A stretch of 64,000 nucleotides of DNA from Blastococcus aggregatus (GCF_900221005.1 NZ_OBQI01000004.1:1-64000), one strand, 5' to 3'. Counted from the first letter of the stretch, positions 8,752 through 18,349 are shown. Notes: generated by a model from the letters alone, not told the origin. Translations and numbers: made by a program.

Positions 8752-10283
8752 CAGGACCCCGCCTCGGGCTGCGGTGCCGTCGGCGGGTCGGCCGGGTCGA
8801 CGTGCCGGCCGGGGACGAGCCGGTGATCGCGGGCGTAGGCCAGGGCGGCAGCGGTGCGCTGCTGGACGTCGTCGGTGTACGGGCGGGCGCGGCTGACACG
8901 CGCGCGGGCGGCGTCGAGCTCGGTCATGAGCTGCTGACCATCTTTGCCGTCGAGGCACCGCCGCAACCGGGCGATGATCGGCGGCGCGGTGCCTGCGACC
9001 ACGAGAGCGTGCCGCTCGGGGATGCGACGGATGTCGCCGGGGCGCATCACCCGCACGTCCTCACCCGAGCGGGACGTGCCCATGCCGCCGGGCCCATCGG
9101 TGACGGTCCGCCGGCTGATCCGCACGTCGTCGAGCAGGTCGGACAGTTCCCGGTAGAAGTGGACGTCCTTGCCGCCGCCGAAGATGACGAGGTTGTTGGT
9201 GAGCCCGAACAGCGAGCGGGCCTCGTCCTCGCCGTAGGAGACGACCATCTGTTTCCAGGTCTGGGCGGCGTAGATGAAGGAGAGACCGAGCGCGCGTTCG
9301 TTGGCCATTCGCACCCGCAGGGTCGGCAGCGGCGTGGTGGACGGCAGTTCGTCGAGGCAGGCCAGGAAGCACGGGGTCAGCCGCCCGTGCGGCGAGGTGG
9401 CGGCGACGTGCAGGGCGGTGTCGAGGACGTGCTCGGCGACCGCGGTCATCAACGGTGCCGCCGAGGCGTAGGGGTCCTCCCGTCCGAGCAGGTAGACCGT
9501 TCCCTGCCGGGAGATCAGGTCAGCCAGGTCGGTCGCCGGCCGCCCGCGCGCAGGCACGCAGCGAGCCCTGATGTCCGGCTGGAAGAACAGCGCCATCGCT
9601 TGCTGGACCGTGGTCACCGTGTTGCCAACGGTGTCCGGGCTGCCGTGCAGCGCGCCGATCAGCAGCCCGTCCCAGAACCGGGCTGCGTGCGGATGCTGCT
9701 GCAGGATCTCAGCGGGCTGCTCGGCGGCGACCGGGTTGGCGACCCACTCCAGGACGTGCTCCAAAGTTCGACCGGTGAGTGCCGCCGCGTGCAGGAAGCC
9801 CTGCAGCACCTTGGCTGTCTCCGCGGCGTAGAACCGGGCGGCGTTGTCCTGCCGGCCTCCGGTGACCGCGCCGGCGACGGTGCCGGCGGCGAACGCCTTG
9901 GCTCGTCGCTCGGCGATCCGAGGATCGACGCAGCCGGCGACCGGATCCCACACCAGCTCGGCCAGCCCCGGGGCGGCGCCAAAAGGATCGAGGACCACGA
10001 CCGGGCGCGGCGGCTCGTCGGGGCCAGAAGGCCGCTGCCGCCGCGCCGCAGTCAGCATCAGATCGTCGACCTTGGTGAGCGTCGCTAGCGCGGCGCCGCG
10101 GTGGGCCAGCAGGGCGGGAGCGAGCAGGTCGAGGGTCTTGCCGGAACCCTGCTCGCCGTAGACGCCGGTGGTGCGGTCGAACCGGCACCACAGTTCCACC
10201 CCGTGCGGCTGGACCGAGCGGCCCAGCCGCCAGCCGACGTCGGTCGGGTCGAATCCTGACGTGAACATCCGACTTCCCTTCAC
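8748..10283 (-). CDS. VirD4/TraG-type coupling ATPase
   Basis: Predicted type IV coupling protein that would bring the relaxase-DNA complex to the secretion channel and power DNA export. The 511-residue protein has Walker A GEQGSGKT at 43-50 and a Walker B-like FLACLDELPS followed by RMANERALGLSF, matching the TraG/VirD4 C-terminal core. No N-terminal membrane helices are seen, so membrane contact may come from a partner. The frame opens with GTG overlapping the previous stop (GTGA). An AGGGAAG ribosome site just before the ATG at 10268 suggests the protein may really start there, five residues later. Confidence 0.88.
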   Translation of the reverse strand: MKGSRMFTSGFDPTDVGWRLGRSVQPHGVELWCRFDRTTGVYGEQGSGKTLDLLAPALLAHRGAALATLTKVDDLMLTAARRQRPSGPDEPPRPVVVLDPFGAAPGLAELVWDPVAGCVDPRIAERRAKAFAAGTVAGAVTGGRQDNAARFYAAETAKVLQGFLHAAALTGRTLEHVLEWVANPVAAEQPAEILQQHPHAARFWDGLLIGALHGSPDTVGNTVTTVQQAMALFFQPDIRARCVPARGRPATDLADLISRQGTVYLLGREDPYASAAPLMTAVAEHVLDTALHVAATSPHGRLTPCFLACLDELPSTTPLPTLRVRMANERALGLSFIYAAQTWKQMVVSYGEDEARSLFGLTNNLVIFGGGKDVHFYRELSDLLDDVRISRRTVTDGPGGMGTSRSGEDVRVMRPGDIRRIPERHALVVAGTAPPIIARLRRCLDGKDGQQLMTELDAARARVSRARPYTDDVQQRTAAALAYARDHRLVPGRHVDPADPPTAPQPEAGSW

Positions 10284-11578
10284 CGCGCCCGGCCGGGCCC
10301 GGACCGCTGGACTCGCGCCGCCTGCAGCTGTTGGTGTGCCTGCTGAATGGCCACGCTGAGCGCGACCGGCGTCTGCGGATCGTCGAGCAGCGCCCGATTC
10401 GCGGCCCAGGCCCGGCGCGGAAAGCCGGCCGTCGCGCGGGCATCCGGATCGGCTGCCTGGTCGGCGACGGCGAGGGAGAGCAGTCGGGCGTTGTGCAGAG
10501 CGCCGGCGACCGGTTGCAGGTCCGTGGCGTTCACGCGGACCAGCCCGCCGGGTTGATATCCGCGCAGGTACGCGGCCACCCGTTCGTCGCGCGGCGGCAC
10601 GTCGCGGGCGTAAGCGATCAGGGATCCGGTGTCGGCCCAGGACCGGACGGTGCGGTACAGCAGCTGCGTGGCAAGAGCGGGCAGGTGCTGGGCCGCGGAC
10701 GTGACCGATGCGCGCAGGGACGCCGTCCAGGTGGCCGGGTCAGGTTCGGCAGAGCAGAGGGCGGCATGGAGTCGACCGGCCGCGGTGACGCCGGTTGGTG
10801 CGTGCTGGTGGAAGTGGCGGCTGCCGTCGTCGTACGGACGCAGGGATGCTCGGACGGCGCGCCAGGCGTTCGCCGCCGTTGTCTGACCTGCGAGTGGTGG
10901 TGCGTCGGTGGAGCCGAGGCGCTCCGCGGCTGAGCTGAGTGTCTGGGCGGCGATCGTGTAGGCCAGGACCTCGGTGACCGACGGCGGATCATTGGCGCGG
11001 GCCGTGGCCTGGAGAAGGACGCCGATGGCGTCGGGGACCACGCGTGCCGGATCCGCGGACGTAACGACCGCGGGTCCTGGAACGGGACGGTCGAGGATGG
11101 CGACGTCGGCACGGTTCGGCGGTTGCAGCGCGGCTGTCTGCTGGACCAGGGCCGCCTGTCGCTCGACCTCGGTGTGCCACTGCGTCGCCGGACCGGCAGG
11201 CAGGCGGTGGGCGACCACCGCGGCCAGTGGCGTCACTGTCTCGGCTACGGCGGTGGCGACGGCCCACCGGCTGGTCACGGAGGTGTGGTCGTACAGGACG
11301 CCCACGGTGTCAGCTGCGGCTGCCGCCAACCGGGTCAACGCCGACTCGGTCGCCGGAGCGCGAACGCCGAGCTCGGTGCAGGCCGCAGCCAGGGCGGCGA
11401 CCTGTTGTTCGCGGCGATCGCCGGCGAATGGGGAGACGCCGTCACGGCGCAGGTGAGCCAACGCCCGGCCCAAGTGGCTCAATGCGGTGCCTGCATCGGC
11501 GCGCGCGGCCGGGCTGTCGTCCGTGGTCCGCGCTGTGTCGGCGAGGGCGTCGAGCAGCTGCCCGAGCGAGGTAGCCAT
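10280..11578 (-). CDS. Hypothetical helical protein of the transfer operon (432 aa)
   Basis: I do not recognise this protein. It is almost entirely Ala-rich amphipathic helix with no signal peptide, membrane helix or Cys pair, and it ends in a basic tail. Its ATG shares one base with the stop of the preceding gene (TGATG), and its stop overlaps the start of the coupling protein. A cytosolic role at the base of the channel, such as an adaptor between coupling protein and relaxase, would fit but is only inference. Confidence 0.75.
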   Translation of the reverse strand: MATSLGQLLDALADTARTTDDSPAARADAGTALSHLGRALAHLRRDGVSPFAGDRREQQVAALAAACTELGVRAPATESALTRLAAAAADTVGVLYDHTSVTSRWAVATAVAETVTPLAAVVAHRLPAGPATQWHTEVERQAALVQQTAALQPPNRADVAILDRPVPGPAVVTSADPARVVPDAIGVLLQATARANDPPSVTEVLAYTIAAQTLSSAAERLGSTDAPPLAGQTTAANAWRAVRASLRPYDDGSRHFHQHAPTGVTAAGRLHAALCSAEPDPATWTASLRASVTSAAQHLPALATQLLYRTVRSWADTGSLIAYARDVPPRDERVAAYLRGYQPGGLVRVNATDLQPVAGALHNARLLSLAVADQAADPDARATAGFPRRAWAANRALLDDPQTPVALSVAIQQAHQQLQAARVQRSGPGRAR

Positions 11579-11886
11579 CAGCGTGGCGCACGTAGCGCTC
11601 GGTGGCCGTGCTGAGCGGCAGCGAGGACGTCGGGGTGCGCGAAATCAGCGGCCGGCAGATTGCCGAGGATGCGCAGCGCCTGCTCGACGAGCCGGTCAGG
11701 GTCGGTGGCGTCGGCCGTCGCGGGTACCGGGGCGCTGGGCGCGCGCAGGGCGGTGGCGGCAGCAAGGCAGTGCAGCTGGGCCGTCGGCCCCGCCTGCTCG
11801 TTGCGGGAAGCGGCGGCGAACAGTGCCGCAGCCTTCGCGCGGGCGGCGAGCAGATCAGGGTTCAAGCCGTCGTCGGTCGAGCTCAT
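11578..11886 (-). CDS. Small hypothetical protein of the transfer operon (102 aa)
   Basis: The ATG at 11886 overlaps the previous stop (ATGA) and has a clear GGAGA ribosome site, which decides this start over the much longer open frame. The product is short, Ala-rich and helical (LLAARAKAAALFAAASRNEQ), acidic at the N-terminus, and has no membrane segment. I do not recognise a family; its tight packing implies a structural or adaptor role in transfer. Confidence 0.65.
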   Translation of the reverse strand: MSSTDDGLNPDLLAARAKAAALFAAASRNEQAGPTAQLHCLAAATALRAPSAPVPATADATDPDRLVEQALRILGNLPAADFAHPDVLAAAQHGHRALRAPR

Positions 11887-12503
11887 CGAGGGGTCTCCTT
11901 CACGGTGCGGATGGGTGATGTCTGGGTCGACGGTGCTGGGGAGGTCGGTCGGGAACTGGCGCTCTGGGGGGATCTGTGGGTACGACTTCGGATCGCGTCG
12001 CCGCCTGTGGACAGGAGGCGATGAAGGCGGAGCCGGCCGCCTCTGGTCGGGTAGCGGTCCGGGCGGATGACCGCTCGCCCGGCGCGAAGCTGGCGCAGCC
12101 CAAGGGCTTGCTCGGCCTCCCTGCGGGTAGCCATGCCGCCGCGGGCGTCGCCCGGGCGTCGGTAGCGGGTGATCAGGACCGCGGTGATGACGGCGGCGGT
12201 CACCAGGACGAGCTCGGCGGCGGCAACGCAGGCGTACGCCGGGATGGGCCCGGCGACCTGACGCAGTTGATCGGGCGGCAGGCCGCGGCCCGGTTTGCCT
12301 TGCATCAGTCCGCCGAGGACGCGGGTGATCGTCTCGTTGCCCCGCGGCCACACCCAGCCACCGCCCCACAACGCCGAGGCGAGCCCGAGACCGACCAGGG
12401 CCGCCATTGCGACAGCGATCAGGGCACCGCCGGCCGCGGCGACGGCCATCTCCCATCCCCGGGCGATCGGCTGCGGATCGCGGCGCCGAAACGGGGGCGT
12501 CAC
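11883..12503 (-). CDS. Membrane protein of the transfer operon (206 aa)
   Basis: From the GTG at 12503 the product has two clear membrane helices, at about 17-42 and 82-108. Between them lies a short loop with a WPRGNETITRVLGG segment, and a long basic C-terminal tail extends into the cytoplasm. The longer open frame upstream reads as an Arg-rich shadow of the wall-hydrolase gene, so I reject it. A weak AGGG precedes the GTG. The protein is probably part of the inner-membrane channel; I do not recognise the family. Confidence 0.65.
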   Translation of the reverse strand: MTPPFRRRDPQPIARGWEMAVAAAGGALIAVAMAALVGLGLASALWGGGWVWPRGNETITRVLGGLMQGKPGRGLPPDQLRQVAGPIPAYACVAAAELVLVTAAVITAVLITRYRRPGDARGGMATRREAEQALGLRQLRAGRAVIRPDRYPTRGGRLRLHRLLSTGGDAIRSRTHRSPQSASSRPTSPAPSTQTSPIRTVKETPR

Positions 12504-12556
12504 GCGCCGGCCCTGGGTCGGTGGTGGATGTCCACGTCGTGATTCCTCTCTGCCGG

Positions 12557-13729
12557 TCAGCCGGCGATGGTGGCGGCCTGCAGGTCGACGCCGCGGTCGG
12601 CAAGCCACGGCACCGGATCGACGGACGCGCCGTCGAGGCGGACCTCGAGGTGAAGGTGGACGCCGGTGCTGTTGCCGGTGGACCCCTGAAAACCGAGCAG
12701 CGCCCCGGCGCTGACGCGCTGGCCGGCAGTAGCGGTGTAGGCCGAAAGGTGCGCGTAGCGGGTGGTCACGCCGCCGCCGTGGTCGAGTTCGACGAGGTTG
12801 CCGTAGCCGGTCAGGCTCAGGCTGCCGTCGCGGTCGCAGTAGGCGCTGGTGCACGCGGCTATGACCACGGTGCCGTCGGCGGTGGCGTAGACCGGGGTAT
12901 CGCGGGGTCCGGCGATGTCGACCCCCGCGTGCAGGGTGCCCCCACGAGGCCCGAACCCAGAGGTGACCGTGCCGGCGGTGGGCCGGATCCACGACCCGGA
13001 GGCCACCGGCAGGCCTGGGCAGACGCCGGCCACCGCGCCGCCCGGGTCGGCCGCGGTCGCCTGGGCGGCCGGCCAGAGCATGGTGGTCAGCTCGCTGGCG
13101 AGCGGCTCCCAGCGGGCGTACGCCGACCCGTACGCCGACACCTGGACTGCCTGAGCTGCCTCGGTCAGCGGGATGACCTGCCAGTTCGGCACTTCGATGA
13201 GTCGTCGGTAGAAGGCCTCGGCGGCGTAGACGGGGTCCATCAGCTGGGCGACGGTGCCCCATCCGGCGATCCAGCGCTGTTGGAAGGTGTTGACGCTGTC
13301 GTGGTCTGAGCCGAGCCCGTCATGCGGAAAGTTCAGGCTCGTTGCGGTGACCGCGGCTTGTTCGGCGGTGAGTCGGGGGCTGCTGCCGTCGTTGGCCAGC
13401 ATCCGGATTCGCGACTCCTGGTAGGCGGTCGCCAGCGCCACGGTGGCCGCGTACGGGTCGAGCCCATCTCCCGAGGCGACGGTCACGATGGTCTGCGCGT
13501 GGCCCATCTGGACGGCGTCCAGTTCGGTGCCGGCGACGGTGGCGCCGGTGCCGCCGATCGAGCAGGACGACGACGCCGACGCCGTCGACGCCTCCGGAGC
13601 GGCGAGAACCGCGAGAGGGATCAGCAGCAGCGTCAGTACGCCGAACACCGGGACGGCGACGGGAGCGGCGGCTTTCCACAGCCATCGCTTCACGTACGCC
13701 TTAGCCAGTCCTTCGACAATCCCGCTCAC
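12557..13729 (-). CDS. Membrane-anchored wall hydrolase: lysozyme-like domain plus M23 peptidase (transfer system)
   Basis: Predicted VirB1-like enzyme that opens peptidoglycan for the conjugation channel. The 390-residue protein has one N-terminal membrane helix (about 20-45). A lysozyme-like region follows at about 75-200, with a possible catalytic Glu in ATAYQESRI and the NTFQQR segment seen in phage and conjugation hydrolases. A complete M23 metallopeptidase domain occupies about 245-380 with LHAGVDI (His and Asp zinc ligands) and HLHLEV. Its GTG overlaps the VirB4-like stop by four bases. Such two-domain hydrolases are usual in Gram-positive type IV systems. Confidence 0.85.
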   Translation of the reverse strand: MSGIVEGLAKAYVKRWLWKAAAPVAVPVFGVLTLLLIPLAVLAAPEASTASASSSCSIGGTGATVAGTELDAVQMGHAQTIVTVASGDGLDPYAATVALATAYQESRIRMLANDGSSPRLTAEQAAVTATSLNFPHDGLGSDHDSVNTFQQRWIAGWGTVAQLMDPVYAAEAFYRRLIEVPNWQVIPLTEAAQAVQVSAYGSAYARWEPLASELTTMLWPAAQATAADPGGAVAGVCPGLPVASGSWIRPTAGTVTSGFGPRGGTLHAGVDIAGPRDTPVYATADGTVVIAACTSAYCDRDGSLSLTGYGNLVELDHGGGVTTRYAHLSAYTATAGQRVSAGALLGFQGSTGNSTGVHLHLEVRLDGASVDPVPWLADRGVDLQAATIAG

Positions 13730-15234
13730 GCCGGGCGTCCGTCGGTGAGGGCCTCGTTGGTGTCGGTCAGGGCCAGCTCAGGCGCCGTGAGGACGGTCTG
13801 CACCTTGAACGCTCGGTCGCCGACCAGCCACAGGGCGCGGCCCTTGCCGGCGATCGCCCAGCCGGTGACCACCCGTTGGGCGATCGGGGTCAGCCCGAGC
13901 ATGGTGGCGAGCTCGTCGGCGACGGCCTGGTCCTGGCCGTGCAGCACCTTGACGTCGCACAGGTGCAGCAGGTCGCGGGCGATGGCCACGGCCTGGGAGG
14001 AGGCGTCGCCGGCGGTGAGCATGTCCGAGGGTTTGTGCGCGAGCAGGATCTGCACGTCGGCGTCGCGGCGGGACAGCCGCAGGTTGGCGTCCAGGCTCTT
14101 CATCGCCTCGGCACCGAGGCGCATCTGCCGCCAGGTCTCGTCGCGGATGACGATGCGCAGGTCGCCTGGGTCGGCGATCTCTCGCATCGCCTGTCCCCAG
14201 GAGTTCAGGCAGGTCAACGCGATGCCGACGGCCTGGTCACCGAGCGGCTCGAGGCGGGACAGCGACAGCGACTGGATTGGCGCGCGCCAGTCGACCTCGA
14301 TCGACGTGTGGTCGTCGAACAGGCCGGCCAACGATCCCTTGACGAGGGAGCCGAGGGCATCGCGCAGGGTGCGGGTGGCGTCGAGGAAGTGCCGCCGGTC
14401 GGCGTAGCGGCACGAGGCGACGAGGTCGTCCGTGGGCTCGTCCAGGGCTTGCCACAGCTGCGGGATGGTGGGCTCGGTCAGCCGGGTGGCTCCGCTGCGG
14501 TAGCCGGTGAGCAGTCGCAGCGCCTCGCCGACGGCGGTCTCCTCCACGGGGCCGAAGGGCACGTTCTGCGAGCCGACCAGGCCCCGGATCAGCACCAGCC
14601 AGCGGGCGAACATGATGGCCTCGCGGCGGCGGGCCTCGGCGGCGTCGAGCTGCTCCCAGCCGTGGCCGAGCGGGCCGAAGGCCAGTGGGTTGACTCGGGC
14701 GGAGAGTCCGTGGCCGATGACGAACGGCTCCACGCCCAGCGCGCGGCACAGCGGCTCGTACTCGTCCTTGGTGTCGCCGAGGACGAGGGTTCGGTAGCCG
14801 TAGGCCAGCATCCGCAGCGCGAAGGCCTTGACGGTGGCGGACTTGCCGCGGCCGGGTTTGCCGAAGACGACGACGTTCGGGTTGGTGACCGGGATGTCGT
14901 CGTCGGTGACCCAGCCGATCGGATCGCAGTAGAACGCTCCGCCCGACAGCAGGTCGATGCCCATCTGTGCACCGGTGGGCGGTAGCCCGCTGCTGGCGAT
15001 CAGCGGCCACACCACCGGCGTCTGCTCCGACGTCATCCGCCACACCGACAGCGGCGCGGTCGCCGCCGCCCGGCCCCGGCCACGTCCGCGCGGCCCGCGG
15101 CGAGACACCAGCTGGGCGAAAGGGCCCCGCTCGCGTGGCGCTATGTCCACGGTGGGTTGCGCTGGCAGTCGGTGGCCGAAGTCGTCGAGGAGGACGGCGA
15201 CGTCCCGGCCCCGGCGGGAGCCGCGGCGGTTCAT
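13726..15234 (-). CDS. VirB4-like secretion ATPase
   Basis: Predicted ATPase energising assembly of the conjugation channel, comparable to VirB4/TraC/ConE. From ATG 15234, which overlaps the previous stop (ATGA), it has 502 residues. Walker A is GKPGRGKS at 125-132, followed by RTLVLGDTKDEYEPL, a typical VirB4 core segment. Walker B lies in IVIRDETWRQMR. Many VirB4 proteins are 600-800 residues; the shorter N-terminus here fits the SCO6880 neighbour carrying the membrane-proximal part. An open frame extending to 15384 is an Arg-rich shadow. Confidence 0.88.
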   Translation of the reverse strand: MNRRGSRRGRDVAVLLDDFGHRLPAQPTVDIAPRERGPFAQLVSRRGPRGRGRGRAAATAPLSVWRMTSEQTPVVWPLIASSGLPPTGAQMGIDLLSGGAFYCDPIGWVTDDDIPVTNPNVVVFGKPGRGKSATVKAFALRMLAYGYRTLVLGDTKDEYEPLCRALGVEPFVIGHGLSARVNPLAFGPLGHGWEQLDAAEARRREAIMFARWLVLIRGLVGSQNVPFGPVEETAVGEALRLLTGYRSGATRLTEPTIPQLWQALDEPTDDLVASCRYADRRHFLDATRTLRDALGSLVKGSLAGLFDDHTSIEVDWRAPIQSLSLSRLEPLGDQAVGIALTCLNSWGQAMREIADPGDLRIVIRDETWRQMRLGAEAMKSLDANLRLSRRDADVQILLAHKPSDMLTAGDASSQAVAIARDLLHLCDVKVLHGQDQAVADELATMLGLTPIAQRVVTGWAIAGKGRALWLVGDRAFKVQTVLTAPELALTDTNEALTDGRPA

Positions 15235-16745
15235 CGTCGTGCCCTGCGGTCGGGCAGCCCGACGCCGAGGGGAATGGCGGCGGCGGCGAAGCCGGAGTCC
15301 TGCGCCAGGTCCAGCCGCAATGGCACGAAGCCGGCGGCACGGATGGAGGCGGCGAGCCGGCGGCCGTGCTCGTCCACCGGCCACGTGGCCGGGACGGTGA
15401 CGCAGGCCGCAACAGCGGGACGGACGAGTGCCCGACCGGCGGCCAGCTTCTCGTCGGCGGCACCGATCCGCTCGGTGTCCCGTCGCTGCCGGGCCCGCTG
15501 CCGAAAGCCCATGCGGGCGCGCAGCTCGTTACCGGTAGTGGCGCTCATCTCCTCCCGCCCGACCACCCGGGTGGCTCGGTCCAGCGTCAGCGGGGCGAGG
15601 AACACCGTCAGGCAGCGCCGCTCTCCCGCCGTCGTCGGGACCAGCACCGGGGCCAGTGCACCGAGTACCGCCCCGGAATCGGGCAGCAGGATCGTGTCGG
15701 TGACCGACGCCCATGCGTCGTGGACGTAGTGGCGCACCTCGGCGCGGGCGTGGGTGGGCCCGGCGGCCGCCATCGGCACCCCGGTCGCCAGCTGGGCGCC
15801 GTTGGCGGCGGCCAGGTCGGCGGCAATCAGTGGGCCACGGTCGCCGGGAGCGAAGCCGGTGCGCACCGCGGCAGCGAGTGCCGCCGAGTCCAGCCAGGTG
15901 ACGGCGGTGCAGCCGACCGGGCCGCGCAACGCACTCTCGACCTCGGCCATCACCCCGTGCAGCACCCGGGCGCGGCCGTCCACCCCGCCGCCGGACTCCT
16001 TCGCGGCCCGCCCGATCCGGCTCTCGCCGACGACGACGGTCACGAAGGCCTCGGTACGCACCGCGGCCGGGGTGAGAGTGGCACCCAGCAGTGCGTTCAC
16101 CCGGACGGCCAGAGGGGCGGCGTCGGAACGGGTGTGGGCTCGTTCCCACGCGGCGCGCTCGGCGCCGTCGTCGGGCACCGTGCGCACCTGCAGGGCCAGG
16201 ACGTCGATCAGTTCGGTGCGCGCGGCGATCTCACACAGCTCGGCCAGGCCGGCGCCCATCCGGTCCCGCTCGCCCTGCTCGGCCAGGCCGATGCCGGGAT
16301 GGTCGATCCGCGCCACGGCCGCCCAGGTGCGCGCCGCGGAGTTCTGCACGATCACCGGGCGGGTGAACAGCTGCCCGTAGGGCGGTCCGTCGTGGGTGCG
16401 GATGCCGGCGAGCACTCCGGGCAGGTCCGCCTCGGACAGATCCTCGGCCGTCCCGGACGCGGCTCGGGAGCCGAACACCGTCCAGCCCATCGCACCTCCG
16501 ATCGCGTGGAGGCAGAGATCGGCGAACCAGCGGCCCGCGGCCCGCCCTCGGATGGGGATCAGCAGCACGGCGGCCAGCAGCGCCCACACCGGCAGCCAGA
16601 TGGCGAACAGCCCCCATGCCTGCGCGTTGAGGGCCAGCAGCGCCGGTACGCCGGCGAGAGTGACCAGGGCCAACTGGGCGCCGGTCATGCCGAGGAACCA
16701 GCCGGAGACGTCGCGGGAGTAGTCGCCGTAGCGGACGGCGTTCAT
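15231..16745 (-). CDS. SCO6880-like membrane protein of actinobacterial conjugation systems
   Basis: Inner-membrane component of actinobacterial type IV systems, in the place of VirB3 plus the VirB4 N-terminus. The 504-residue protein has two membrane helices near the N-terminus (about 22-40 and 43-63) after RYGDYSRDVSGWFLGMTG. A long soluble domain follows, with GRRLAASIRAAGF near the end. ATGA overlaps occur at both ends. The family name comes from the Streptomyces coelicolor gene; biochemical function is not established. Confidence 0.82.
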   Translation of the reverse strand: MNAVRYGDYSRDVSGWFLGMTGAQLALVTLAGVPALLALNAQAWGLFAIWLPVWALLAAVLLIPIRGRAAGRWFADLCLHAIGGAMGWTVFGSRAASGTAEDLSEADLPGVLAGIRTHDGPPYGQLFTRPVIVQNSAARTWAAVARIDHPGIGLAEQGERDRMGAGLAELCEIAARTELIDVLALQVRTVPDDGAERAAWERAHTRSDAAPLAVRVNALLGATLTPAAVRTEAFVTVVVGESRIGRAAKESGGGVDGRARVLHGVMAEVESALRGPVGCTAVTWLDSAALAAAVRTGFAPGDRGPLIAADLAAANGAQLATGVPMAAAGPTHARAEVRHYVHDAWASVTDTILLPDSGAVLGALAPVLVPTTAGERRCLTVFLAPLTLDRATRVVGREEMSATTGNELRARMGFRQRARQRRDTERIGAADEKLAAGRALVRPAVAACVTVPATWPVDEHGRRLAASIRAAGFVPLRLDLAQDSGFAAAAIPLGVGLPDRRARR

Positions 16746-18349
16746 CGGGCGTCGTCCTGGTGGGGGCCTATCGGGCCGCTCTCGTCGGGCCGGTCAGGTG
16801 CCATGCCGTCGAGGCGTTCGGCGGGCCAGGCCGCAGGAGGGCTGTCCTCAGGGGGCTGGGCGTGCCCGTTCTCGGTCGGTCTCGTCGGCATTGTTCCGCC
16901 GTCGTCGGGACGGCGCCTTCGGCCCTGCCCGCCTCCGGTCGCCGTCCCTCCTGTGGCGCCGTTGCCGCGCGCCGGTAGCCGGGCGGGCAGCGGCTGCCCG
17001 TAGTAGGGGTGGGTGTGCCCGACTCCGGCGCCCGACAGCACGTCGGACGCCGAGGCGGCCACCCCCGCGGCCAGTCGGCCGGCCGTGGAGGTGCCGGTGG
17101 TCAGCGCACGCAGAGCGCCGGCGAAGCGCCCGCTGGTCGCCGCGTCCGCGGTCGACTCGCCCTGCGCGCGGTCACCGGCCAGCTGCGCCGCGGCGCCGGA
17201 GGCGGCCACACCACCGGATGCGGCACCCGACGCCGCGGTGGCCACAGCCGCTCGCCCGCCACCGGCCTTCTGCAGCGCGCCCATGACTCCGCCGGACGCG
17301 GCCAGCGAGGAGCGCAACGCCGCACCACTCGACGTGCCCGGGTCGACGAAGGCCAGCAGCCGGAACAGCGCCAGCGGACAGATGGCTCCGAGCAGGATGA
17401 GCAGACAGCCGACCACCGCCATGCCGATCGCGGCCTCGGTGCTCGTTTCCTCAGCTCCGGTGATGATGCCCTCGGTGATGGCCACTCCGACGCCGAGGAC
17501 GAGCACGGCGACGGGGGCAACCAGCAGCGCGGCGAGGAACCAGCGCAGGCTGCGCCAGAACCACGTACTCGACGTCTGCGCCAGCAGTCCTCCTGCCGAG
17601 ATCGCCGAGGTCGCGGCCAGCACGATCAGCGCCGCCTCGCGGACCAGCATCAGCAGCAGGTAGCCCACGCTGGCCGGCACCAGCAGGAAGATCGAGCTGA
17701 CCCCCAGCACGGTGGCGACCGTGCCGTCGACGAGGTCGCGGCTCACGCTGATCGACGGGTCGAAGGCCGCCATGGTGTCGACGTCGAGCAGGCTGCGCAG
17801 CAGGGCGGTGGTCAGTCCGGAGACCCCGGTGACCAGCAGCGCCGCCACCCCGACGTAGCCGGCCCACACCAGTCCGAACTGCACCAGCCCGATCAGCAGC
17901 CGGCCCAGCGTCTGCCCGTCCCGGCGTACGGCCGCGATGCCCAGCTGCACCATGGCCATCATCGCGGCCACGGTCGCGCCGATCCCGAACGTCACCGGAT
18001 AGACGGCGGCCAACGGGCCACCGGCGGACAGGTCCGGGGTGGCGAGAGCGTCGATCACCGAGAACGCCAGGCCCAGCAGCCACAGCCCGGCCTCCCACAG
18101 CGACAACATGGCATTGACCCAGACGTCTTCGACCACGGCGCCGGCTGCTTCGCCGACCGCGCAGAACGGGTTGATCGGCAGGCACGGCAGCGAGCCGGGC
18201 ACCCCTGGAACCGCCGGAAAGGCCGTCACCATCTGGTCCGCGGCCGCTGCTGGACCTGTGGACACCAAGCAGATTGCTAGGGACAGAAGAAGGACCGCTC
18301 CCAGTCGGCGCCCCCAGCCGCTACGCCCTTCACGTCGCTGCTCAGACAT
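16742..18349 (-). CDS. TrbL/VirB6-like polytopic channel protein
   Basis: Predicted polytopic inner-membrane subunit of the conjugation channel. The 535-residue protein starts with a signal-like segment (about 15-37, ending AAAADQ). A cluster of about six membrane helices follows between roughly 75 and 335. The tail of about 180 residues is disordered, Ala/Gly then Pro/Arg-rich. This layout matches TrbL/VirB6 proteins. The start overlaps the preceding gene by 8 bases and the stop overlaps the SCO6880-like start by 4. Confidence 0.78.
   Translation of the reverse strand: MSEQRREGRSGWGRRLGAVLLLSLAICLVSTGPAAAADQMVTAFPAVPGVPGSLPCLPINPFCAVGEAAGAVVEDVWVNAMLSLWEAGLWLLGLAFSVIDALATPDLSAGGPLAAVYPVTFGIGATVAAMMAMVQLGIAAVRRDGQTLGRLLIGLVQFGLVWAGYVGVAALLVTGVSGLTTALLRSLLDVDTMAAFDPSISVSRDLVDGTVATVLGVSSIFLLVPASVGYLLLMLVREAALIVLAATSAISAGGLLAQTSSTWFWRSLRWFLAALLVAPVAVLVLGVGVAITEGIITGAEETSTEAAIGMAVVGCLLILLGAICPLALFRLLAFVDPGTSSGAALRSSLAASGGVMGALQKAGGGRAAVATAASGAASGGVAASGAAAQLAGDRAQGESTADAATSGRFAGALRALTTGTSTAGRLAAGVAASASDVLSGAGVGHTHPYYGQPLPARLPARGNGATGGTATGGGQGRRRRPDDGGTMPTRPTENGHAQPPEDSPPAAWPAERLDGMAPDRPDESGPIGPHQDDAR

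Noticed and set aside
8553-10088. A 511-codon plus-strand open frame opposite the coupling ATPase
   Set aside because: Its product is Gly/Val/Arg-rich low complexity, while the minus strand encodes a clear VirD4/TraG protein with Walker A. It is a GC-rich antisense shadow.
14967-17003. A 678-codon plus-strand open frame opposite the VirB4-like and SCO6880-like genes
   Set aside because: His/Gly/Arg-rich composition without structure; the opposite strand has overlapping, recognisable transfer genes.
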